In this document: piece by piece, positions 30,477-36,804 of the stretch | Position numbering within the stretch: position 1 is the first letter of the stretch | Layout of the letters: each line of letters begins with the position of its first letter | Assembly (NCBI GenBank): GCA_903927685.1 | Contig: CAIYOB010001057.1 | Coordinates: 1 to 36,804, forward strand | Direction of reading: 5' to 3' | Origin: an uncultured Planctomycetaceae bacterium | GTDB taxonomy: Bacteria; Planctomycetota; Planctomycetia; Pirellulales; Pirellulaceae | Length of the DNA: 36,804 bases | The notes under the pieces: model-generated | Database searches by the model: none | The model's input: the letters and a program-made list of their open reading frames with translations, nothing else | What the model was told of the DNA's origin: nothing | Program-made: the position numbers and the translations under genes

Positions 30477-32177
30477 TCACGGCCGGCCCAACTGCATCAG
30501 GCCCCAGGCGGTCAGCACCAGCAGGCCGACGGTCAGCCACGCCAAGGCGAAACCGGCCAGATCCTCGCGGTAGCGCGGCCAGAAATGGCGCCACCGCGCG
30601 GCGGTGAACCAGCCTGGCAGATCCAGCAGGATCAAGTCCTGCCCCCGCTCGGCGGCCAGAGGCTTGGGCTGGCCGGCAGGCAAACCCTCGTCGTCCGTCG
30701 ACCGCTGCATATTGTCGAAGAACCGCTCGATCCGCTGCTCGTCCTCCCGCCGCGTCAGCAGGCTGACCACCACAAACACGACCACGCCCACCAGCGTCGC
30801 CCAACCATACGGGGCCGCCAACCACTTGTAGACCAGTTGCAGGTTGCCGGTCTGGAAATAGTTGATCGCGTAGTAGGTCGCCAGCGAGAGGATCACCGCG
30901 GCCAGGGCGCCATAGCGGTTCGCCCGCCGCCACAGGAACCCGCCCAGCACGGCGATCCCCAGAAAAGCCGGCAGCGTTTCATTGAACATGAACGCGTCCA
31001 GCACCTGGTCCACACTCAGCGCAAACAGCACCCCCAACAGCGTCAACGAGAGCCCCGACAGCCGCCCGACCAGCAACACTTCCCGGTCCTGCGCCTGCGG
31101 CCGCAGATAGATGCAGTAGAAGTTCTTCGTGAACAGAGCCCCGGTGTTGACCATAAAGTTCGAGCACGTGGACATATTGGCGGCCAGGATGCAGGCCACC
31201 ATCAGCCCCGTCAGCCCCGGACTCAACAGGTGCAGGCAGGCATAGCCAAAGGCGCTCTCGCCGTCGCTCAGCTGAGAGCCTTGCTGGACGATCATCGCCG
31301 CCACGATCAAGCCCGTCAGGGCCCAGCCGATCGTGCAGAATCGCTTGACCATCGAGCCGTAGGTCTGCCCCACGCGTCCGGCCCGCTCGGTGCGCCCCGT
31401 GGCGTTCATGGTCAGGATGTGCGGCTGGGCGGTGATCCCGATGAACCCGTTCAGGGTCAGCATCAAGATCGTGAACCCGTCCACGCCGCTGGATTTGTTG
31501 TACAAGTCGAAAAAGTGCTCGGGCAAGCTGGCCCGCATCCCGCTGAATCCACCCACGGCCCACAGGCCCGCCGGGATGAGCATGAACGACATCCCAATGA
31601 TCAGGAAGCCTTGGACAAAATCGGTGTACGCCGACGCGACCAGGCCGCCAAAGACGCTGTACAACAGAAACGCGGCCACCATCGCCACGACGACCTGGTT
31701 GGGCGAGATGGCGTGCGTACCCACGGCATACGAGACGGCTTTGCCCGCCCCTTTCATCATCGTGCCCTGGTTGAAGACGAAGTAGCACATGGCAAAGACG
31801 GTATACAGCATGGCCATGCCGCGGCCGTAACGGTCTTCCATCAGCTCGCCGATCGTGGTCCGCTCGCAGCGGCGATACCAGGGCGCCATCAGCCAGTAGA
31901 AGGGCGTGATGAGCATGTTCTTCCACTGGTACCAAATCGTGGCAAAGCCGAACTGGAACGTCGCGCCGGCTTGGGCCACCGGGTTCTCCGCATGCGTTCC
32001 CGTGCCAAACGCCTGGCCCATCATGACCCACCACGGCAGCCGGCGGTCGCCGAGGAAATAGCCGCCGCTGGAGCGGATCCGGCGCGAGACCCACAAGCCA
32101 AAGGCGGTGATGCCGACGAAGTAGATCGCCAAGACGGCCCAATCCAGGCCCGTAAAACGCGCGGCGGTGCCACCCAT
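30477..32177 (-). CDS. Sodium:solute symporter (SSS family), long C-terminus
   Basis: 566 residues; minus-strand start at 32177 with GAGGAG about eight bases before. About 13 helices; the opening LDWAVLAIYFVGITAFGLWV and SGGYFLGDRRLPWW match SSS proteins, as do GTGTHAENPV in the first discontinuous helix and ILAANMSTCSNFMVNTGALF, the conserved Na-site Ser/Thr region. A charged cytoplasmic stretch (TRREDEQRIERFFDNMQRS) precedes the last helix. The substrate is unknown; sugars, small acids or amino acids are all possible. A second, distinct SSS protein lies at 34373. Confidence 0.88.
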   Translation of the reverse strand: MGGTAARFTGLDWAVLAIYFVGITAFGLWVSRRIRSSGGYFLGDRRLPWWVMMGQAFGTGTHAENPVAQAGATFQFGFATIWYQWKNMLITPFYWLMAPWYRRCERTTIGELMEDRYGRGMAMLYTVFAMCYFVFNQGTMMKGAGKAVSYAVGTHAISPNQVVVAMVAAFLLYSVFGGLVASAYTDFVQGFLIIGMSFMLIPAGLWAVGGFSGMRASLPEHFFDLYNKSSGVDGFTILMLTLNGFIGITAQPHILTMNATGRTERAGRVGQTYGSMVKRFCTIGWALTGLIVAAMIVQQGSQLSDGESAFGYACLHLLSPGLTGLMVACILAANMSTCSNFMVNTGALFTKNFYCIYLRPQAQDREVLLVGRLSGLSLTLLGVLFALSVDQVLDAFMFNETLPAFLGIAVLGGFLWRRANRYGALAAVILSLATYYAINYFQTGNLQLVYKWLAAPYGWATLVGVVVFVVVSLLTRREDEQRIERFFDNMQRSTDDEGLPAGQPKPLAAERGQDLILLDLPGWFTAARWRHFWPRYREDLAGFALAWLTVGLLVLTAWGLMQLGRP

Positions 32178-32342
32178 CGCGAGTGCTCCTCAAGATCCTT
32201 GCTGAAGGTCGAACGCCGAGCTGCGGGGCGGGAGCGCTGCCGCCCACCACCGGCCCAGCCGTGCCGATCATATCCCGCCCGCCACCACGCTGCCAGCAGC
32301 CTTGGCCCAGCCTTGGCCCGGCAGCGTTGGCCTGTTCGCGTA

Positions 32343-32371
32343 TTCCGGGTTCTTTCCCGATGGTCTATACT
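32343..32371 (+). promoter_or_regulatory. Possible promoter of the DUF4058 gene
   Basis: TATACT (32366-32371) is near-consensus; 17 bases upstream is a weak TTCCGG (32343-32348). GGTCTATACTGC resembles the GTATACTGC wording of the promoter at 2514. Start codon is 24 bases downstream. Confidence 0.4.
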
Positions 32372-32394
32372 GCGGTTTTGAACGGGGAGCGCCG

Positions 32395-33105
32395 ATGGAG
32401 AATGCAAACACCTTGTTGTCCAAGATCGAAGCGGCTCGCCTCTGGGCCTATTTCCACAAGGATTGGCTGCTCTCGATCCGCGAACGGCTGCGGGCGCAGC
32501 TTCCCTCACGCTACTTCGTGTTTGTGGAATCGGAGACGCTGCTCGTCAGTCCTGACGACGAAGACCCGTCCTTCGCGGTCTTGCCGGACGTGTCCGTGGC
32601 TCGTGCGGAACGTGACGCTGAAGCAGCCAGCCAGCCCCAGTGGAAGGCAGCCACGGCGGCGATCCTGGAGCTGGACGAGCCCTGTGAGGTCTTCTGCAAG
32701 TACACGCTGCTGATCCGCCGCGCCCCGGAGAACCAAGTCGTCGCCGCCCTGGAACTGCTCTCGCCGTCGAACAAGGGACTCGGCAACCGCTGGGACCGCG
32801 AGAAGTATCTCCGGAAGCGGAATGCATTCCTCGAAGCCGGCATCAGCCTGTTGGAACTGGATGCCTTGACCGCGGGCGAACGCGTCCTGCCCCACTCCGT
32901 CAAGTACTTGGCCCGCTTCCAGCGGAACGCCTGGACCGCATTCCATCATGATGGCCGCAGAAGCCTGCGGGGGTGGGGCTGGAACGACCCCGACCCGCTG
33001 CCGGTCATCGACTGGACGATCGAACCGGAGCAAGTCGTGCTGGTGGATCTCGCGGAGGCGCTGACGCACGCCTGCGAGTTCAACCGTTGGGAAGATCTGG
33101 TGTGA
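32395..33105 (+). CDS. DUF4058 family protein
   Basis: 236 residues from ATG 32395, preceded by GGGGAG. It matches the DUF4058 family, which is abundant in planctomycetes and cyanobacteria: FHKDWLLSIRERLRAQLPSR, FVFVESETLLV, FAVLPDVSVAR, then VVAALELLSPSNKG followed by YLRKRNAFLEAGISLLELDA. The acidic and lysine residues in the last segments (E-x-LSPSNK, LELD) recall PD-(D/E)XK nuclease folds, to which related families such as Uma2 belong. No biochemical role is known. The nearest neighbour downstream is an MFS transporter, 36 bases away. Confidence 0.85.
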   Translation: MENANTLLSKIEAARLWAYFHKDWLLSIRERLRAQLPSRYFVFVESETLLVSPDDEDPSFAVLPDVSVARAERDAEAASQPQWKAATAAILELDEPCEVFCKYTLLIRRAPENQVVAALELLSPSNKGLGNRWDREKYLRKRNAFLEAGISLLELDALTAGERVLPHSVKYLARFQRNAWTAFHHDGRRSLRGWGWNDPDPLPVIDWTIEPEQVVLVDLAEALTHACEFNRWEDLV

Positions 33106-33141
33106 ACGCGCGCTGCCCGCCCTGCAAGGAGACGCTATCCC

Positions 33142-34389
33142 ATGTCCCCGCCGTCGCCCCCCTCGACGCTCCTCCGCACCGCCTGGCTGGTCGTGGCTCT
33201 GCTCTGGCCCGTGGCCTTGTTGAACTACCTGGACCGCCAGATGTTGGCGTCGATGAAATACTCCGTCATGGCGGACATCCCCAGTATCGGCACCGAAGCG
33301 AATTGGGGATTCATGCTGGGCCAGTTCAAGTGGGTTTACGCCATACTCAGTCCGATCGGCGGCTACGTGGCGGACCGCTTCAGCCGGCGCCTGACGATCT
33401 GTGGCAGCCTGTTCGTCTGGTCGGCGGTCACCTGGTGGACCGGGCACGTCACCAGCTTTCACGAACTGCTCACCGCCCGCTCGCTGATGGGCATCAGCGA
33501 GGCGTTTTACATTCCCGCGGCTTTGGCCCTGATCTCGGACTATCACGCCGGTCACACGCGTTCGCGGGCGGTGGGCCTGCACCAGATGGCGATCTACTGC
33601 GGCGTGATCGCCGGCGGCTTTGGCGGCTACGTCGCCGACTCGCCGGCGTTGGGTTGGCGGTTCGCCTTCGATGCCTGCGGGGTCTTCGGCATGGTGTACG
33701 CGATTCCGTTGGCGCTCCTGCTGCGGGATGTGCCCAAGTCGGACGCGGTCAGTGCGGCTCCGAGAACCTCGCCCGCGAGTGCCGCCTGGCAGCTGCTGAC
33801 CAATGCCTCGTTCATCCTGCTGGTGCTCTACTTCACGCTCCCGGCCCTGGCAGGCTGGGTCGTGCGGGACTGGATGCCGGCGATCCTCAAGCAGCAATTC
33901 CAGATCGGCCAGGGCAAGGCGGGAGTGGCCGCCACGCTGTACTGGCAGGCCGCCGCCATCGTCGGCGCGCTGGTCGGCGGGTGGCTGGCGGATCGCTGGA
34001 TGCGGCGGCACGAGCGGGGGCGGATTTTTGTCAGCGCCCTCGGGATGAGCCTGATCGTCCCGGCAATCTTCGGCGTGGGCAACGCCGGCTCGCTGGGCAT
34101 CGCCATCGCCTTCCTGATCCTGTTCGGTCTGGGCTGGGGTTTCTTCGACTGCAACAACATGCCCATCTTATGCCAGATTGTGCGACCCGATTTGCGGGCC
34201 ACCGGCTATGGCGTGATGAACCTGGTCAGCATCAGCTGCGGCGGCCTGGCTGACTGGGGTTTCGGCACACTGCGGGACCGGCAAGTGCCGCTCAACGTGA
34301 TCTTCGGCGTGTTCGCCAGTGCGGCGATCCTGTCCGTCGTGTTGGTGCTGCTGATCCGACCCCGGCCGGAAGCTACCAGAACAGAATAA
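33142..34389 (+). CDS. Major facilitator superfamily transporter
   Basis: 415 residues from ATG 33142 with GCAAGGAGA upstream. Twelve helices. Motif-rich segments: LLNYLDRQMLASMKYSVMAD in helix 1, GGYVADRFSRRLTICGSLFV (motif A) between helices 2 and 3, RSLMGISEAFYIPAALALIS in helix 4, and GGWLADRWMRRHERGR in the second half. The NYLDRQ signature places it with anion:cation symporter/sugar-acid or oligosaccharide transporters. Substrate not assigned; co-location with two SSS symporters and a LamG protein suggests carbohydrate uptake. Its last 17 bases overlap the end of the convergent symporter gene. Confidence 0.88.
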   Translation: MSPPSPPSTLLRTAWLVVALLWPVALLNYLDRQMLASMKYSVMADIPSIGTEANWGFMLGQFKWVYAILSPIGGYVADRFSRRLTICGSLFVWSAVTWWTGHVTSFHELLTARSLMGISEAFYIPAALALISDYHAGHTRSRAVGLHQMAIYCGVIAGGFGGYVADSPALGWRFAFDACGVFGMVYAIPLALLLRDVPKSDAVSAAPRTSPASAAWQLLTNASFILLVLYFTLPALAGWVVRDWMPAILKQQFQIGQGKAGVAATLYWQAAAIVGALVGGWLADRWMRRHERGRIFVSALGMSLIVPAIFGVGNAGSLGIAIAFLILFGLGWGFFDCNNMPILCQIVRPDLRATGYGVMNLVSISCGGLADWGFGTLRDRQVPLNVIFGVFASAAILSVVLVLLIRPRPEATRTE

Positions 34390-35944
34390 AGAACGTCACG
34401 ACGCCCAGGATCACCGCGGCCCCCGCGACCCGCACGACGGGATCGGTACGGAGCGAGATCTCCTCGCGCACCGGCAGAACCTTCTCGGTCGCCAGCGGTC
34501 TGATGGCGGTCACGGCCGCCATGACCAGGGCCACGAACAGGAACGCCAGCGGCACCTGGCTCAGGAAGTGGAGTTCATGGCCCCACGGCCTGGTCTCCGA
34601 TTTCGCCGTGAACTGCAACACGCCATAGGCCACCGGCCCGAGGACCAGCGCGAGCACACCGGCCAATCCCGGCGCGCGAGGCAAGAGGAATGCGCCCAGA
34701 AAGGCCGCCACCACGCCCGGCCAGATGTATCCCTGGAACTGCTGGATGTACTGGAACACGCCGCCGAACCGGGGGTCGTCCAGCGCCGGTGCGATTAAGC
34801 AGCCCGCCAACATGAACAGCACGGTCAGGCCGCGGCCCAGCCAGACCAGCGTGCTTTGCGGGGCGGACCGGTGCAGCATGTTCCGATACACGTCCATCGT
34901 GGCGATGGTGGACGCGGAATTCAGCAGCGAGGCCAGCGTGCTGGTCACGGCGCCGGCGATGGCGGCGTAAATGAACCCGCGCAATCCCGGCTGGATCAGC
35001 TGCGTGATCATCGTCGGAAAGGCCGCATCGGACTTGCCGGCCAACTGGTCGGCGAACAACTGCTGCGCCATCAGTCCCGGCATCACGATCGCAAACGGAA
35101 CCAGCAGCCATAAGCCGCCCGCAAACACCATCCCGAGCTGGCCGTGTTGCAGCGATTTCGCGGCCAGGTTGCGTTGCACGATGAACTGGTTCAGCCCGCA
35201 GTAGTACAGCATCACGATCCACATTCCGCCCACCACGCCGGTCCACGGCAGCTCCGGATTGTCCGCCGGCAGGACCATGTGCAACTTGTCGGCATTGTAG
35301 CTGGTGAACGACTCCCAGCCGCCGACCGCATGCAGACCCAAGAAGAACACCAGCAGCCCGCCCGCCAACAGCGCCAAGCCCTGCACCAGATCCGCCCAGG
35401 CGATCGCTTTGAGGCCGCCAAAGGTGCAATAGACCGTCCCGACCAGTCCGATCAGCCAGACCGCCGAAGTCAGCTCCATGCCGGCGATCGCCTTGAGCGT
35501 GACCCCGCCCGAGTACAGCACGGCCGGCAACATGACCACCGCATAGATGACCACCGTCAGGATCGCCATGATCGCTCGCGCCGCGGCGTTGTAGCGATAC
35601 TCGAGGAACTCGGGCATCGTGTAGATCCCGGCCCGCAGGAATCGCGGCAGCAGGGTCATCGCGATGATCACGATGAACACCGAACCCAACAGCTGCCACC
35701 CGGCGACCGCCAGCCCGGTCGCGCCCGCTGCCTGACCTGCCATTCCGACCATCTGCTCGGTCGAAATGTTCGCCGCGACGATCGAAATCCCGATCAAAGG
35801 CCAAGTCAGCCCGCGGCCCGCCAGGAAGAAATCGCTGCTGTCCTCGGCGTGCCCCTTCACCCGGCGGCTCTTCCACACGCTGAGACCGATGACGACAACA
35901 AAGAACCCCACAAAGACGGCCAGATCGGCAGGACTGATGTTCAT
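34373..35944 (-). CDS. SGLT-like sodium/sugar symporter (SSS family)
   Basis: 523 residues; minus-strand start at 35944. About 14 helices. It matches the SGLT branch: DFFLAGRGLTWPLIGISIVA then NISTEQMVGMAGQAA in the first helix region, GIYTMPEFLEYRYN, TVYCTFGGLKAIAWADLVQG, LYYCGLNQFIVQRNLAAKS and SLLNSASTIATMDVYR, which holds the Na2-site Ser/Thr pair. The AQ/N-rich sites fit sugar transport as in Vibrio vSGLT, but specificity is inference. It precedes no obvious enzyme on this strand except the LamG protein read into from upstream. Confidence 0.9.
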   Translation of the reverse strand: MNISPADLAVFVGFFVVVIGLSVWKSRRVKGHAEDSSDFFLAGRGLTWPLIGISIVAANISTEQMVGMAGQAAGATGLAVAGWQLLGSVFIVIIAMTLLPRFLRAGIYTMPEFLEYRYNAAARAIMAILTVVIYAVVMLPAVLYSGGVTLKAIAGMELTSAVWLIGLVGTVYCTFGGLKAIAWADLVQGLALLAGGLLVFFLGLHAVGGWESFTSYNADKLHMVLPADNPELPWTGVVGGMWIVMLYYCGLNQFIVQRNLAAKSLQHGQLGMVFAGGLWLLVPFAIVMPGLMAQQLFADQLAGKSDAAFPTMITQLIQPGLRGFIYAAIAGAVTSTLASLLNSASTIATMDVYRNMLHRSAPQSTLVWLGRGLTVLFMLAGCLIAPALDDPRFGGVFQYIQQFQGYIWPGVVAAFLGAFLLPRAPGLAGVLALVLGPVAYGVLQFTAKSETRPWGHELHFLSQVPLAFLFVALVMAAVTAIRPLATEKVLPVREEISLRTDPVVRVAGAAVILGVVTFFILFW

Positions 35945-36046
35945 CGGTGGTTACCCGGAAACAGGTTTCTGCAGCAGGAACATTCCCGCGGTCAGACTAT
36001 CGCATCGCCGTCTTCAAGACAACGGGAAGGCGCTGCCTCCTTGCCG

Positions 36047-36804
36047 TCACTTGCCGCCCGCCGCCAGTTGGACGGCCTGGTCGTCGGTCAGCATGCCGCC
36101 GTAGACCCGCACGTCGTCGATCTCGCCATGAAAGTTGTTCGCCGGCGTGGTTTCCCAGCGGTTCCAGGCGCCGATTCGAAAGCGGTACAGGTCCAGTTGC
36201 TGGCCCAGCATCAACCGTTGTTGGCTGGACAGCCGGCCGTCGACGTAGAAGCGGACGCTGCCGCCCAGGCGAGCGTCGCACACCAGGATCACGTGATGCC
36301 ACTGGCCGTCGGCCAACGAGGTGCGGGCTTTGCGGTGCGTCCAATTCCAATCGCCCGTGTTGACGGCCACGTTGGGGACGCCGTCCGGCAGCAGACTGAA
36401 GTGAACCGCACCGGGTTGGCCCTCGTGGCAGAACAACAGCGGATTCCAAGCGTTGTTCAACGTGCCGGCCTTGACGCAGAGGGCAATTGAAATCGCCTCG
36501 TGGGCGCCCAAACCGTCGCATTCGAGATAGCTCTTGCCGTCGAATCGGCCTGCGCTGCTGCCCTCCCGACCCTCGCAACGGACGACGCCCACCGCCTTGG
36601 CATGCCGCTCGGCACCCGAGGCGTCCGCGGCAACGCCGGACGCGAACTCGTCCAGCGGCCACCAGGCCAGCAATTGAGCCGGCAAGGGCTCGGGTGCGGC
36701 GAGTTCCGGCACAACCGGCGGGATGCCGCACGCGGACGCCAGCGTGGGCACGGGGCGGAAGTCCGGCTGGCCGCGGTACTGCAGATGCCGCCGGCCATAG
36801 TACG
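36047..36804 (-). CDS. LamG-domain secreted protein, 3' part (start lies beyond the window)
   Basis: The frame stays open to the right edge, so only the C-terminal ~250 residues are seen. They form a laminin-G/concanavalin-like sandwich: LLAWWPLDEFASGVAADASG, GRFDGKSYLECDGLG, ISIALCVKAG, GQWHHVILVCDARLGGSVRF, YVDGRLSSQQR and the closing GEIDDVRVYGGMLTDDQAV. This is the common DUF/LamG-3 arrangement of planctomycete extracellular proteins, often behind a FecR or sugar-binding region. It probably binds polysaccharide at the cell surface. It lies about 100 bases upstream of the SGLT-like symporter on the same strand and may be co-transcribed. Confidence 0.8.
   Translation of the reverse strand, partial: YYGRRHLQYRGQPDFRPVPTLASACGIPPVVPELAAPEPLPAQLLAWWPLDEFASGVAADASGAERHAKAVGVVRCEGREGSSAGRFDGKSYLECDGLGAHEAISIALCVKAGTLNNAWNPLLFCHEGQPGAVHFSLLPDGVPNVAVNTGDWNWTHRKARTSLADGQWHHVILVCDARLGGSVRFYVDGRLSSQQRLMLGQQLDLYRFRIGAWNRWETTPANNFHGEIDDVRVYGGMLTDDQAVQLAAGGK

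Noticed and set aside
30585..32381. A 598-residue plus-strand open frame
   Set aside because: Antisense to the SSS symporter with clear membrane motifs; the plus-strand product is a Gln/Arg/His-rich shadow.
32183..32713. Alternative frame overlapping the DUF4058 gene
   Set aside because: Low-complexity Arg/Ser/Pro translation; the DUF4058 frame has clear family motifs and a ribosome site.
35144..36490. A 448-residue plus-strand open frame across the symporter and LamG genes
   Set aside because: Spans two genes on the other strand and has no conserved sequence.

Overview
The window is dense, GC-rich bacterial DNA that looks like a planctomycete (Pirellulales/Thermoguttaceae-like). That placement is inference. 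It rests on secreted carbohydrate-active proteins with F5/8-type domains, small cysteine-rich CGPGG/CGPGC-type proteins and lipoproteins, a DUF4058 protein, paired sodium/solute symporters, and intergenic hairpin repeats that I associate with these genomes. No rRNA, tRNA, CRISPR array, integrase or transposase was seen.

Layout. (1) 1-6424: the 3' part of a GH106-type rhamnosidase, a large secreted glycosidase-like protein and a CPBP membrane protease. (2) 6524-8446: arsenic operon I, arsR-arsC-acr3, giving arsenate reduction and arsenite efflux. (3) 8530-10047: a convergent Tat-exported beta-helix protein. (4) 10290-16306: operon II, a second arsR, an ArsP/DUF318-type permease with a CSCS motif, a mini-thioredoxin, a Tat-exported DGC-domain protein, two ArsF-like CPTC thioredoxin-fold proteins, ArsG (CcdA-like, paired membrane cysteines), remnants of a ProC-like gene and a thioredoxin gene, and a tandem universal stress protein. 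(5) 16451-21258: a small cysteine-rich protein, then an alginate-type O-acetylation module (MBOAT, AlgX/AlgJ-like, SUMF1 lipoprotein). (6) 21507-25862: a one-domain truncated copy of the universal stress protein, a Cys/Gly-tailed secreted protein and its fragment, a MacB/FtsX-type ABC exporter and a third arsR. (7) 25994-28884: a decayed arsD, a decayed arsA whose second half is still open, a small lipoprotein on the other strand, and a fourth, solitary arsR. (8) 29163-36804: LysM-L,D-transpeptidase, two sodium/solute symporters, a DUF4058 protein, an MFS transporter and the 3' part of a LamG protein.

How it works together. Operon I is a complete, conventional inorganic-arsenic pathway. Operon II stacks thiol-redox proteins on both sides of the membrane around two permeases. 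I read it as a candidate arsenic- or metalloid-responsive transmembrane thiol relay related to the arsEFG systems, and it is the most interesting unit here. The promoters of the decayed arsDA pair and of the solitary arsR at 28483 share a 25-bp operator-like block (19 of 25 bases identical) at the same position relative to the -35/-10 elements. This suggests that the fourth ArsR controls arsDA in trans.

Decay. Five genes in the island are damaged: the ProC-like gene, the thioredoxin, arsD, arsA and the stress-protein copy. The flanking genes are intact. Most lesions are internal deletions that also change frame, and two are single-base changes in homopolymer runs. The island therefore looks like an accretion of several arsenic loci undergoing reduction, although assembly error must be excluded for the homopolymer cases.
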